This document shows, in pieces, positions 35,462 through 49,015 of a stretch of DNA of 64,000 bases (positions are counted from its first letter, which is position 1; every line of letters begins with the position of its first letter). The DNA is taken from NCBI GenBank assembly GCA_028095005.1, contig CM051460.1, forward strand, positions 149,043,461 to 149,107,460, read 5' to 3'. This DNA is from Rhynchospora pubera. Its lineage: Eukaryota; Streptophyta; Magnoliopsida; Poales; Cyperaceae. The translations under genes were made by a program, and so were the position numbers. The notes beneath the pieces are model-generated. The model ran no database searches. It was given only the letters and a program-made list of their open reading frames with translations, and was not told the origin of the DNA.

Positions 35462-38223
35462 TAGGGATGAAAACGGATCGGATACGGAGCGAATGTTGGT
35501 CTTTCCATATCCGCATCCGCATTTTTTTTCCGGATACGGATACGAATATAAATGCGTTCGGATACGGATACGGTTCGGATATTAAACGGATACGAATACG
35601 ATTTGGATATTATCGGATACAGAGTCGAATACGAATATATTTTGTCGGATACGGATTGCATTTTAATCTTTATTATTTATTTATAATAGCAGATTCTGTA
35701 AATATAATGATATTCAATATACTCAGTGTCTATGTCTATGTTAGTACTTTGTCAATATTAGTACTTCATCAAGACCGGTAGTAGTGTATGGAAATAAATA
35801 TCTATTATTTTTCAGAGTTTGAGCCAAATAAGTTTTTTTTTTAAATATGAAAGTTGATCTTAATAATATTGTCTTCGATCACAATCTACAACTTTAAAAG
35901 TGAACTTTCTTAAATTCAAAGTAAGCAAATTTTATTTGTTGGGTTCTAAATTTCAACATATAAATACATAAGTTCACAATCAGAAGGAAATAAAAGACTA
36001 AAAGTTAAAGCAAATAATAGACCATCTAAAATTACAAGCACCACATAAGCACAAATCTAATAGGATTGATCAATAAATTCAGTTTTTCCACAATTTGAAT
36101 TCCCACAGTATAGTCAATTAGTCAATGTCAAATCAAATCATGTTACCTTAAATGTCATCATGTATTAAAATAGTATATCAATCATATGTAATCATCATGA
36201 TTCGAAAAAAAATTAATTTTATGTTGTTATCATTTATAATCGTCTCAATTAATAGAAAGTAAAAATAATTTTATGTTACTAGTCCAAATAAAAATATTTA
36301 TTATAAGAAAATTTATTTAATAAAAATTAAGTATTATATAATTAAAAGTATTCTCTAATATAGAGAAGTAATTATATTATATTAATCTTCTTATGTCGTT
36401 AAAAATACGGATAAACAGATTAATATCTATCGGATACGGATAATATCCATGTCGGATACGGATAAAGAGCGGATGTTGGTCTTCCCATATCCGCATCCAT
36501 ATTTTTTTGACGGATACAGATACTGATGGTGATTTTCTTGCTTTAGAATTATACCCTATTCTACTCAAATTTGTATCGCAAGCGTACGATAATCGTCTAA
36601 GTATTTTAGGGGTCGAACCACAAGGACGGATATTAGATAACTAAGTTTCAATTTTACTTAATCTACTAAACTAGAGGGTTGCAAGATTGTTGAGTTTGGT
36701 GTCAAGATTAACAACTTAATTAAGTAAATATTAAATAAAACAGAATGCAGAAAAGATGGATTAATTGGCTAATTAGAAGTAAGGGGCTTAAGGCATGCTA
36801 ATTCTTTCAGTTTATTCCAGTCCTAGCGGCCCGCTGGCTTTCGTAGCGGCCCGCTAAAGTGGACTCAGGTCGCTTGACAGATCAGCTGGTCGCTGGCTAC
36901 TTGGCGGGCATAGACCACCTCGCTGGTTCACTCAGCGGCCCGCTGGTGTCAAGCTGAGACTATTACTTAGTTGATTTAAATGCTGCTTTGTGTATAGAGT
37001 TGGGTTTTTGTTGAAGTGCTGCAGATCAAACTCTCGTTTTTGTTTCTGGAATTCAATTCAACTAACTTCAAATCTATCAAGTAGAACTAAACTTCAACTT
37101 TCGTTTCGTGGTCTAGTTGCTACGGGTTTATACCTTTCTAACCTATGAATTCTTACGCTTTCGCTGTTAGAAAAGACTTATAACTCTCGTTAATCAGCCT
37201 TGGTTTAATCTTTCGATTATAACCCTTCAAGTTAACACAATTGATATTAATTTCTTAGAGAAGCTTGGACTTAACTATCTATCTAATCAAGCAAGGCCTA
37301 TACTTGATGGATACAAACAAACTAATCTAATCAATTAATTCCAATCAGATAAGCAATTAAAGAAAGGAAATAAAACACAACATGCAACTAAGAAATCAAC
37401 TAAATAACAATATCAATTCATAAACTAAAGGTTCACTGCCATGGCCCCTAAAAAGGTATCTACTCGCGATGAAACATCAAACAGAACATCCAAGTATCAA
37501 AGAGAAAAGAAAACATAAGAAAGAAATAAAGTTACAACAGAAGAGCAACTTGATCCCTTCCTTTCTGTCTTCTGCTACTCGACAGCGGCCCGCAGATGTC
37601 TCTGGCGACCCGCTAGACCTGTGCAGAATCGTTTTCCCTTCACCAGAAATATTTCCTCTAATTTGCCCACCCCTCTGTCTTCAACGCTTCCTCCTTATAT
37701 AACATTCATTGGCGGTTCCCTAAAAGTGGAGGTCGTGCAAGTAGAGACTCTAAATTTGGCTCAGACGGTTATGGAGAAGATAGCAAATCTGGCTGGCTAT
37801 TTTTATCTGTCGGTTAACATCTTCCAGCGGCCCGCTGCTGCATCTAGCGACCCGCTGAAGTCTCCTAAATCGCAAGTCATCATCTGCTACCCGCTGCTTC
37901 ACTGTGGGTCGCTGGTGAGATCTGTGGGTCGCAGGTCTAGTCTGAAATCGCTCCAAATGTCGAGTCGAGTAGCCACATCGCGTAGATCCTATACAAAATG
38001 AAGCAACCATGACAGTACCTAGCTTCTAACCTAAATTAACCATTAAACATTAGAAAAAACACATAAAATCAAGAAATTAAGACCTATAAATGGTTGAAAT
38101 ACTAAGTATGAAAACCATTTATCAGATACGAATACGGTTCGGATATTACGCGTATTTTTCGGATTCGAATACGAATCGGAGCGGATTTTATCCGCTCCGA
38201 AATCCGCTCCGTTTTCATCCCTA
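35462..38223. mobile_element. hAT-type non-autonomous element with nested solo LTR
   Basis: Inverted termini TAGGGATGAAAACGG and CCGTTTTCATCCCTA are flanked by a perfect 8-bp duplication CTTATATA (35454-35461, 38224-38231), the hAT signature. Both subterminal regions are built from repeats of CGGATACGGATA and the related ATACGAATA, typical of transposase-binding arrays. Without the nested insertion the element would be about 1.16 kb. No transposase remnant was recognised, so it is non-autonomous. Confidence 0.9.
36524..38124 (-). mobile_element. Solo LTR (1601 bp) nested in the hAT element
   Basis: On the minus strand it runs TGATAAATGG ... CACCATCA, flanked by a perfect 5-bp duplication GATAC (36519-36523, 38125-38129). 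It shares architecture with the solo LTR at 12652-14290: AGCGGCCCGCT motifs near 36830-36950 and 37580-37940, the same TGCCCGCCAAGTAGCCAGC block (here as its complement), a promoter-type TTATATAA near 37695, and a GTGGTTCGACCCC block near the 3' end. It inserted after the hAT element. Confidence 0.9.
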
Positions 38224-38231
38224 CTTATATA

Positions 38232-39170
38232 GCCATTGCTTACCGCTAGGTTTATCTAATAACGAAAATCCATACATTCGATGCAGCCTTAAATTCAAAC
38301 TTAATTCAAGAATTAGATCGGATTAGCCTTAATGACCGGCTGTTTGTGTTGTGTTCAAAGTTTTAAAATGCTATTTGTGCGGTTGAGCGAAAAAAAAAAG
38401 GAAAAGAATGTGTATGCGTGCGCGCCTCTTTTTAATATAAGTTAATAATACGCAATTTGCTCTGAAATTGACTGGTTAAAAAATGTATGACTTTATCTAA
38501 CTGGCCTAGCATTTAATGCACAAGATCGCGTGCGTGCACCTTTTCTTCCCTCGTTGGGTACTCGGGTTGGGGGCGGGGTTAGGGGTGTTTACTCAGCACA
38601 AGAGAGTTTTTTTTTTTTTTTAAAAGATTATCATAGTTGTCCAAGAGGAGGATTAATATCGAATTATCGATACAATATTATATTGATCTTTTCCAATAAC
38701 TAACAAGCGAATTGATATTTGATAGCGCATATGGTAGCAACAGGTGACGGCATTGGTCACCAATTCAGAACGAACTGGAGGTAAGCTTATGCGAAAAAGG
38801 GAAAATGCTAGAGAGAAATCATTGCCTCCCAAAATTAATATGATGTTGATATACATGTAAATTTGGTTTCATATATGTTGATATCATAAACGTCAACATT
38901 AACTATTCAGGTTCATTTTTGAAAATCTGAGGCTATCGACGCTGTATCTGAATAATGCATTAAATATCCAAATTGCAACCATACAAAATGAAATAGGCGT
39001 TCATGGTGGGGACCCACACAGCTGATTGTGATGTGTGACTAACATATGCTTTAGAAATCTCTTTCAAAAGAACTCCCCAAATTTATTTTCCCCAGCTACC
39101 TCAATTTTCCCCTCCTCCAATTGACAAGCGAAAAATTCAAGGTAAATTGCTTTGGAGATCACTAAATTTT
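38232..39170. other. Intergenic DNA
   Basis: No gene was recognised. A T-run lies at 38608-38622. Short open frames have no family resemblance. Confidence 0.45.
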
Positions 39171-39934
39171 CCGTAATTTTTTTTAATACACAGATCTTAA
39201 ATTAAAAATTTAATACTAAAGATAAAAAATAAATAATTTTATCAATAAATATGGCAGAGCGCCACTAACAGGGCGCACCAACGGCAACGCTACTCCCATT
39301 GGTGCACCTACCCATTCTGACCATTTTAGTGATTTTCAAGTTTGAATCCCAAAATGAGAAATGCTAAAGTCCAATATATTGGATTGATGGAGCACGTCCA
39401 ATACGATCGTTTTCACATTTTTAAATTTCAAATGATCGATCCGAACCGTTCAATATGTTCTCCATATTGAAAACTTATAAGAAATCAATTTTTACTTTTT
39501 TCATAATTTTTTACTATTTTTTTGGTATTTTAGAAAATCGTTGTTATTGGTCGATCCATAATGTTTATATCATGAATTTTCAAAAGTACAAAAAATAAAT
39601 TGTAAAAAATTTTGAAAAAAATGTAAAAATTGGTTTCTTGTAAGTTTTCAATATGGAGAACATATTGAACTGTTTTGATCGGTCATTTAAAATTTAAAAA
39701 TTTGAAAACGATCGTATTTGACGAACCCATCCGTCCAATATATTGGACACTAGCATTTTTCTTATTTTTGAAAATTAATTTCCTTTGCACATGGGATCGT
39801 CATTCCTAGTGGCGCGGCTGCAGGGACGTCGGTCGCAGTGGCGTCCTGATATGTTTATAATCAAAAATAATTTTTTATATGTTTAGTATTTAATTTTTAA
39901 TTTCAGAGTATTGATTGTTAAAAAAAAATTACGG
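39171..39934. mobile_element. Foldback element carrying a nested MITE
   Basis: The left arm CCGTAATTTTTTTTAATAC ... AAATTAAAAATTTAATACTAAA and the complement of the right arm, CCGTAATTTTTTTTTAAC ... AAATTAAAAATTAAATACTAAA, match well over about 110 bp. The arms run inward to GCGCCACT/GCGCCACT-type ends. The second MITE at 39356-39761 lies inside. No TSD could be confirmed at the outer ends. Confidence 0.5.
39356..39761. mobile_element. MITE sharing the GAACCGTTCAATATG core
   Basis: Ends GAGAAATGCTAAAGTCCAAT and the complement of ATTGGACACTAGCATTTTTC are inverted repeats with an internal ATATATT palindrome. The arms include GATCCGAACCGTTCAATATG and CCATATTGAAAACTTAT, the core found in the 9.7- and 26.2-kb elements. 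The interior is AT-rich and non-coding. No matching 9-bp flanks were found. Confidence 0.7.
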
Positions 39935-40712
39935 CTAGATTTTAATACGCATTAACGCATCACGGAGGCTTTAATTTATCAAATTATTGTATTTATAGTT
40001 ATAAATTAATGTAATATTGAAATCGGAACTGCATGCATCAACTAGAGTATATTTCTTTTATCGAGAGTACTTGTATAGTCGATCGGTATCAAATTCAAAT
40101 ATAATCACATCAATAAAGTAGTATCTCGATCGTTCTCACGTTATTAATTACTTCTAATCGATTGTCTAAATGGAACAACTATTCGTAATTGTTGGCTGCT
40201 CTTTAGAAAAAATTATCATGTTTATCTACAATTTTCAACATAGCTAATGAAATTTATATATACATGTTTTTTTTTAAAAAAAATTGATACATAGTATATA
40301 TGATGATATGATATAAATAAAAAGAAATGATCACTTGACAATAATGATAATATTTTCTTAGATTAATTTAAACAAGTTTACAAAAATTAAATTATTGTTA
40401 TATTATTCGATATACAGATGATTATTATTCGGTTACAAACCAAAAGTCGTTAAATACTAAAAAACATATGATTAACTGATGTATAGGACGTACTAAATAT
40501 TACTGTGTCATGAACGTCTACTTAGACTACTTACTATAATTTTGTGTAAAGAGTGAAATGCAAGTATTTTCGAACTGCTTCTATCAATATTCAAGGTTTA
40601 TAACGCAAGACATTAATCAGTGAACTAGCGAAGGAAATTTTGCTGGATTCTTTTTATTGTATTATGGAAGTTGCGACCACTTGTAATATTGCTTAGTTTT
40701 TCTTTACTTTTA
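39935..40712. other. AT-rich intergenic DNA
   Basis: Nothing recognised beyond simple AT-rich sequence. Confidence 0.5.
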
Positions 40713-40742
40713 CTAGCAGCAGTGCCCGCTCAATGTGCGGGC
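40713..40742 (-). mobile_element. Helitron 3' terminus (minus orientation)
   Basis: Read on the minus strand, a GCCCGC-ACATTGA-GCGGGC hairpin is followed eight bases later by CTAG (40713-40716) and then T, as at plant Helitron 3' ends. The rest of that element would extend to the right (40743 onward); its 5' TC end was not found. No coding content is visible nearby. Confidence 0.55.
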
Positions 40743-41379
40743 AGACTTCAAATATTATTTGACATGAATATAAGTTGATAATTGTAATAATAGTTAAATT
40801 AAATTCGACCGATTTTTTTATTCATGGTTGTTCTTATAATTAAACTATAATTGAGTTAATAATGGCCCACCTCCCTCATTATGTGCTTTGATTACAATTT
40901 CACATACGAAGCTCTCTGGGGCTGCACAAGCACACGAAAAATTACAAGACCTGAAAGAAATTTGCATTTAGTACACAATCATGATAGTACAAATGAGGAT
41001 ACAAGCTTTCTGGTAAAAGACTGAAACTAACAATTTGCATTTTTATTGCAATGATTTTGGAGTAATTAGTTGATTTCAAGCTCATAAAAAACTTAGTAAT
41101 AGCTTTAAAAAACATGAACTGTATTGTGTTTGTTCAAGCTCATGAAAACATTCCATTTAAATATTCAATAGCCACTAATTATCCTTGAAAGCATTTCCTT
41201 TTATCATGTATAGGAGGTCATATAAGCAAAGTAGCAAACTATGCTTGCTGTTGTACTTGTCGTAACTACATGTTACTTTCTGAATGCAAACTTGATGACG
41301 CACCACAAGAAAGGTAGAGTAAGTCTTAAAATGGATTAGTATGGAGCTGCTTACACGCATTAGTATACGGCATTGTTAT

Positions 41380-43270
41380 TTTTCACAATTTAAACACCCA
41401 TGGTACCCATGGTACATCCATGAAAGCAATGAGTGAGTGAGTGAGTTATTGGGAAATAGACTGTACCAATAAAGCAACATAGATAGCTGGAAGTAGAAAT
41501 AAACTAAACAACTTGCAACCAGAAGCAATGAGTTAATGAAATTAGAGAAATTAACAATCCAAAGAATTTCCTTAAGCAATCCAAAGATTAATATCCATTA
41601 CAATTAGCTACATGTTGAACCATATTACATTCAAAGTTGGTAACGTTTACATCAAGCCAAAAAATATCATCCTGGCATTCGGCACATACACCAAAACCCA
41701 ATTCATGCCTGCAATTTAACACAACAAAAAAAAAACATTTAATTAGTAAAAACAATATCAGAGATATTAGACATCTGTTTGTATAAAAAATATATATATA
41801 TATATAAACCATTGTTAGCATCTAAACAAAAGACAGTTTCTAATTTTTATTTACCCACAAGGCTACTAATAAACTTTGTTATGACAATCAAAATCACAAT
41901 CCTAGATGACTACTAATAAACTCGTCAAATGAACCTATTATAAACGTACTTACTTACTGCTACTTGGTCTGACCAAGTTACTACAGTATTCCTAGATGAG
42001 TCTCAGCTATGTTGACATAAGCTTGTTGCTGATGTAGACTGAGGATATGATACAATGACAGGTTCTCCTTCGTCAGATCTAGTTCTTACATCTAACTCCA
42101 ATGGTACCATTACGATATGGTTAATTATGTAACTGGATTAGCAACTGGTAAAAATTAAACAAAACCTGGACTGAGCGACCATTGAGCCATTGATAGTCAA
42201 TTCAAATCAAACCACAACACTTCTACAAAGAAAAGAAAAGTAACAGAGAGAGAGAGAGAGCTTACAAGGCCCATGATTTTCTGGAAGGTTTTGTTTTCAC
42301 TGGCGACGGTGTACGTCACCGCCACCAGAACAGCCACGCTCTCTCTCTTTGCTTGGTTGATCGATCACGACCGGAGACGTGATAGGAGAGAGCTGGATTA
42401 AGATGCTCAGAGGCTCAGTCTAGATCAGCGAGAGTCGAGAGAGGAAGAGAGAGGCACCTATCAAACAAGAATTCAAATCAATACTACCACTTTTTTCACA
42501 GAAATGTTTTGTCCACCTATCAAACAAGAATTCAAATCAATAAAACCAGGACTTAATTATGCTTTATTTGTACCTGTTTACGCGTTGAAACAATGATAAA
42601 TGCCGAGTTAACCCTCAACACAACATTTTTAACCTCCAATCAATTTCAAAGCAATCAAATTGTGGTACTTACAACCGCTTCTATCTAACCCAAAATGCTT
42701 AGATATTAGACTCAGGCCTCAGGGAGAGGTAGTGAAGTCCCTTTGGAATCATTCTAGACAGCAATTTCGTCAGATGGGAGACTTGTTTCAGTAAAAATCA
42801 AGCTTCCACCAGGTGTTTGACAGAACTGGTAAAAACTGACTGCCTCATGAGTCTATGCAATGCTAGACAGAGCTGGTACTAAAGCAGTACTGGTTAGATA
42901 AATTTAGATAAAATGATAAATGTAGAGTGCTTTCTTCAACCATTTCACAAATCAATCTCGATAAAACAAATTAATTTGATTCAATGGGAAGAGAAGAACA
43001 TATTTTTTTCGTTAAAGTAAGAAAATAAGTACATTAAGAGGGACAAAGGTAGAAAATCGGCACTCACCTGAGAAGGAGTCCAGAGACAGTTCGAATTCGG
43101 CAGTGAAGAGCGACGTTCTCTCCTATCTCGCCTCGAGAGCGGCTCCGCTTAATAGCGACCAGCAAAACGAAGAGGAGAATCATGAAAAAGGGACCTAACG
43201 ACAACCGTGGCTCATCCAGGACAACCACCTTCTGCATCGACTCGTGGCTTCTTCGTAAGATAAGATGCAC
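41380..43270 (-). ncRNA. Possible spliced low-coding transcript A
   Basis: On the minus strand good splice signals link three blocks: up to a donor CAG|GTGAGTG at 43068; exon 42457-42266 (acceptor TTGATAG, donor GTAAGC); and a terminal block from 41708 (acceptor AAATTGCAG). The longest frame starts at 43270 (MHLILRRSHESMQKVVV), contains one hydrophobic stretch (FFMILLFVLLVAIK), and would end soon after the first junction, giving about 85 aa. No family resemblance was recognised. It may be a long non-coding RNA, a micro-peptide gene or a decayed gene. A GA microsatellite lies at 42244-42260. Confidence 0.3.
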
Positions 43271-44131
43271 CAGGAAAGAAATGACATTAGAAAGAACAGT
43301 GCTGATCGGAGCTCGCCAAGCACAGCCCCCCTTGTCGCTCTGCGATGCTCAACAGCTCCAAGATGACCAACAATTGGACCCCTTGAAAGACTAATTTGTG
43401 AAACTTGAGGGACCAACAGGTTTACCAAAAACTAAATAATAGTTGCATTGATTGAATACATGACAACAGAACTAAAAAAAATGAATATCAGATCAGCAGA
43501 TTATGCCATTATTCTACTATATTATATTGATGTCTCCAAAATACTTGGTGCACTGTTGCTGGAGCTTTGACCAAGGGTAACTCAAATAGTGTGTGCCAAG
43601 TTGCTTGATGTAATGGACATACTTGAAAGTTATGTTTCTGCAGCAAGAAAATTTTGAAATCAATTTTTTTATGTTTTTTTTCAGGAGGAATAATTTGGGG
43701 AATTGGCATTATGTTTCGGGATCAACAATATTTGTATAACTTATGCAATTGGCATTCTATTAATTAACTGGCAATTGCTTCTAAAAAAGAAAATGAAAAA
43801 AAGGGATAGACAAAACCTAACAATCAGAAATTTTGCATTTCTCAAAGTTCATTACTCTTGCACAGTGTGTTACACACATACCTTTGTGGGATTCATTAGA
43901 ACCTTCGTAAAAGCATTCTTGTAGTAAAGTCCAAGGAGAAAAACAATGTGGCCTAAATGTTTCTCTCATCTATGTATGATATCTGTCTTTTTCCAACAAC
44001 ACTCGGACTAATTATAATAACTGAAGAAAATATTTAAGAGATCATCTAGATGGAGAGATCACTAAAATGCATATACACTGACAATAAAGAGCACCCAAGC
44101 TAGATTGATTGTTAATAGAAAAGGAGACTAC

Positions 44132-46250
44132 CTGTACATTAGGCTTTCATTAACGGTCAGAACCTGAAGGATTGTCTCTGGAAATCCTACACAGGCAGAA
44201 AGAACAGTGTAAGCATTGATCATCAGTATATAATAAAACATGGGCGAGCTATTAATTTCCAAATTTTGAAGGGTGCAAGGAAAAAAAAAAGATCTTCTCA
44301 TAGTCACCAACACATAAATTCTCATATCGAGCTACAGATGGCTTTGATTTTCTAAACAAAAAAAAAAGAACATGAACAATTTTTCACTTTAAGAAAATAT
44401 ATTATGCAATAGGCACAAGTAACTATATCAGATGCTTATTAAATTGGTCAAGTTGAGGTTAAGATCTTTTTTATTTTTGCCCCAAAAAAAATGTCAGCCT
44501 TTGCATACATGAACAACAGGGAAAAAAAAGATGAATTCAGCCTTCTAGCGGTAGCCAACCACTCCACCTCAACATTCTTATTTTGTGCACTTGCTATCCT
44601 AGCTAGCCCTAATATAATTGATGCGTCATGTTTATGTCTAACGTTTAAATGGTACAAACTTTTGTGTAAAATGAAACAAAAATAAAAATTGTGGACCATG
44701 ATGATATGAAAATTAAAAAAAGAGAAAGATACTAACAACAGCAGAAGCATCTCTACCGAATTGAGCCAGCTGAAGCCAAGGTTTTGGTAATGAATTGCGG
44801 CCCCCATAATTTTTTGGAGGTATAGCTTGCCAGCTCAGCATTGGCCTTCATTCACTCTGCTTGGTTATCTTCACCCCCTGTTAACAACTGATGTTAAATT
44901 TACTCACAGTAATAGTTAAAAATAAAATGAAACCATAAGTGGATATCTCACGAGCAACCTCATATACTCTTAAAATCCAGTGTTTTCTCTTTGTAGGCAT
45001 TAGGCACCATACCTGACAGTAGGCACCCTTTATTAGCTGGATGTATATAGGTGCTTGGTCAGATTAGATACACTTACATTGCCAACATATTTCAATTGAA
45101 TGTCCTAAATGCATTCGTACCTCAGAGGAAACAATTTCTCCTCTGCTTTTGTTCCTTTCTCTTGGCAATAATTTGATTGTTTTATGTATCATGCAAAATG
45201 GAAGGCCTAGACATATATTAGTTCCTCATTTGGTTGGTTACTGACACCTACACACCGGTCAATCTTTGTATCGTCTGTAAGCATAGCAGTTCAATATTTG
45301 TACCTTTCTTCAGCTTCTTTCTTCGAAACACACCGCTGGGCTGGTAAGCGTTTGACACCCTTGGAATGTACCAAGTACTGATCCTTTCCTGTACCAGTCA
45401 AATCCATGCCAAATTTTGGCCTCCCATCATATGTAACCAACAATACTGTGCGAAATAATAAAAACAGTGCCAACTAAGATGTGTTCTTATAAAACTCAAA
45501 TCAAATAGCAAAAAACCTCAATCAAACTCTAATTTTCCCAAATCAATACTTCTACGCATCCATTATAGAAAGTGGTTTCCCCGACGACTTAAAACAACAA
45601 TACAATAGCAATGATTATAAGCAAACGGTACCAAATAATAAAAATGCAGCAAATAAAACTGCAACCAACAGATATGTGCTCCAGAAAAACAAAAGCGACA
45701 GTAATATCTCAACCTAATAGCCCTTTTTAAAAAAGTCAGGCAGGATTACCTCGATATACCAGTTTCTTGATCAAGCAGTTAACCAACGTTGATCTTGTTC
45801 ACCTGAAAGATAAAATTAAATAAATATTCTATGTTTTTAAACAATAGCATGACTGAAAATCGTCTTACTCAAAGGCAGGTATGAATTTCCCTTTCATATT
45901 CAGATATAAGAAAGACAGAAAAGGGATTAAAAAATAAAAAAGTTAACAATTTTGTGATATTGTTAACTTGAAATCAACAAAATCAGCATGATTAACCTCC
46001 ATTGCTAACCTGATCGTGATCCTCGTAAAGCAAACAGCAGAAGAAACACATAGTCACCGGAGATTGAGTATTGCGCTACATCAAGACCAAGCTCGAGGAG
46101 GATGCGTGCTTCGACGACTGAAATCATTGCCGTCCATACTCACGTAGCGTAGTTCGTTAGGGTTTCGGTGCAGATCTCTTTGTTCGGATCTGAGGGGCGG
46201 CGACAATGACGATTGAGAGGGGTTACATTAGGGTTTTAGCTCCCTCTCTC
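44132..46250 (-). ncRNA. Possible spliced low-coding transcript B
   Basis: Minus-strand exons with clean borders can be chained: about 46250-46010, 45802-45750, 45445-45304, 44877-44733 and 44186-44132. Two short frames cross junctions. One starts at the ATG at 46127 (MISVVEARILLELGLD...) and ends in the second exon, about 49 aa. Another is open through exons 2-3 (KLVYRVLLVTYDGRPKFGMDL..., GTGKDQYLVHSKGVKRLP) and stops just after entering exon 4. The first lies downstream of a leader with CTCTCTCTGTTCG words. No known family was recognised. It could be a non-coding RNA or the remains of a gene. Confidence 0.35.
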
Positions 46251-49015
46251 TCTGTTCGAATCTGAGAAGCGACGCGGGAAGGTTGCAGAGGGAGGAGAGA
46301 AAGGAAGAGTGATAGGATGCGGAGGCAGGGGCAGCTCAATTTGAGAGAAATTAGGGAAAAAAATGAGAAACCCTAACAAAATTTGTATGGTTAAAAAGAA
46401 AGGAACAATGAAATTACCATTTTTTTTTCTCAGTGCGAAGATACGAGGGAGCGGCGCTATCTTGTAGCACATCATGCGTCGTTAATATCCTAGCGCGCAT
46501 ACAGATTATTTCTATTTTTGTGAATTATCGAAGTTGAGAGAGCAAAGCATCGGAAGAGAGAATAGGGTACACTAAAAAGAAAGGAAAGGAAAGAAATGAG
46601 AAGAGAGAAAGGAGGCGCGACTGTGCAAAAAAAATAAAAATAGAACTGGCGCAACAAATAAAATGTTAGGCTAAGAATCGAACTTGAGAACAGCAGTGAA
46701 CGAAACAACGGACATACCAACGCACCGCCCAGACAATTCATGATAAAAAGTCGACCTTTTAGTTTGATATTTGAATCTGAACCGTAGATCATAGTAGATT
46801 AAAAAAATCAATGATCCATATTTGATATTAGAGGGGTGTAACTCTCTTTTATCTCGAAGTTTATGCCTGTTCTACTGATGCTTTATAAGTAGTGGAGATT
46901 ATTTTTGAAATCTGTAATGTAACTGCTTAATTTTTTTTTTAAAATTTTTTAATAAAATTTATTAGTTTGGTGATAGCCAACCGACCTTCCAGAAACATAT
47001 ATTAATCCGCAGTTGGTTGCCCACGGATTGACTCACTGACAACTGTTGATGCACTGTGCTGATTTTTTCTTAGATTTTCTGTTGCAATAAAAAGGAGCCG
47101 GGTCGGTGTGTATTGTGTATCATTTTGGTTTGAGAGCCGCTGCAACGAACAAACACGGATGAAGATGCAGCGTATAAAAGACCCATTAGATTCTTCTCCA
47201 ATCACATGACTGTGGGGTGTGGGCCCATGCAACTTTTGAATAATTTACACCCGGTCTAGATGATTCTTTCTTGCCTTTCTTATTCTTCCTTCCTTCTCTT
47301 TTCAACTCCATGTCCATCCCATTATTCATCTCTCCCTGCAAGCACGTGGCGGAGAAAGCCATCTTTTTTTGTTTCTTTCTTTTTTCCTCTTCATTTCATA
47401 AATTAATGAATAGCTCCATTTTCACCATAAAAAAAAAAAAACGAGTAGCTCCATTTCATCAATTTTCATATAAAATATATTTCACTCTTTAAATTATATC
47501 AGGGTCTTAGTAACTTCATTTTTACGTAAATTTTATTTGCATGATTACAAGATTATAATGGTTATGTGATATGAATCTTAACTTTTAGACTAAATATGAT
47601 TTTTGAAAAAAAATTAAATTCTCATGTTATTATTTTTTATAATATGAAAAATATATTTTATGTTTTTTATTATTTGAGGTCCTTCTCAAACTTTGTTTGC
47701 ATGCTCAAAGTTATAGAGGATCCAATAAAACTATTTTTTTTTCAATATAGACCTCAAAAAACTTTAGAAAATTATCCTAATTGAGAAGTAATAACTAATC
47801 CAATATATAAATATTGTGTCCACAATGTAAAAGTTATAATCAATCCAACAATAACACTAAAATTTTATTTTTTTGAACTAATAATTTATATAAATTTTCA
47901 ATTACATGTAATTGTATTATTGTATTTCGTCTATTTGACCATTTTGAATTAAATTTTGTAAAGTTATATATTATCCGCAATCAACAAAAATAAGTTCTGT
48001 TGCACAACGCGCGAATATAACAAAATATTATTTGATAGCAAATGAAGAGATTGCGTAGATTATGAAAATAACTCTATGATAGCAAATCTAATAAAAATAT
48101 ATAAAAAAAATTAATCGTTGCACTAGTGTACCTTCATTCTCGAATTAATGTTGATCATAATTAGGTTTTCGAGTGAAATTGAATATTACTATAAAATAGG
48201 AGAGCGCTGTATAGTAATCGTTAGGAGACTTTTTTTTCCCGATATCCCTCTTTGCTTTTGAAACTCTGACCTCATTAATCCAATTGTTATTTAATTATTT
48301 TTCCTTAAGTGATCCCTCTGGCTGTAATTAGAGATGAAAATACCAAGGAAGGAAGTACACCACAAAAAAGCAAAAAAGGCTTTGAAGGCTGAAGCTCATT
48401 CTGGGTATCTTTGGAGGCGAATTGGAGCCTTTAATAAACGCCCCCAGAATATAATCCGGTCCCACCTTCTCACAAAGTAAACATCTGCAATCCTCTACAA
48501 ATATAGAGACAAAATTGAAGGTCCCTTTCATCATCACAACCGTTAATTTCAGATCCACCGGTCAAGAAGACAATGGAAAATGATCAGAGAGAAACCGTGA
48601 ATCGTACGTGGCAAGTGGCAACGGCAAGTAGGCCTACTGCCTAACCGTCAACGTCAAGTCGTCAATTAATATTAGAAATTGAACAGAAAACCTAAATCCA
48701 CACACAAACAATTCCAAACTCCTCCACCCAGACCCAGTCCAGACTCCAGAGGATTGCTTCTATTTTATTAGACGAAAATACCCTTTACATTTCCCTTCAA
48801 TTTACGTCTTTCAATTGACTTTCAGTTTAAAATGAGAAGGGCATTTTCGTCCAAAAAAATAGATCTCAAAAAATGAGGAGGATACGAAGCGATTCCCCCC
48901 CCCCCCCAACTCCAGTCTCCACTAGTAAAATTTAAAAAAGAATTCGCAAATAACAAATCGAACAAAATCTCGTACTTATCCCTTCCACTCCTCAGAAAAA
49001 AATAAAATTAATTAA
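46251..49015. other. AT-rich intergenic DNA before the J-protein gene
   Basis: No gene was recognised in 2.7 kb. A C-run lies at 48895-48907. The last 300 bases upstream of 49016 are the likely promoter and leader of the J-protein gene, but no TATA box was assigned. Confidence 0.45.

Noticed and set aside
47980..48020. A third Helitron 3' hairpin suggested by GTTGCACAACGCGCG
   Set aside because: No proper stem followed by CTRR could be drawn on either strand.
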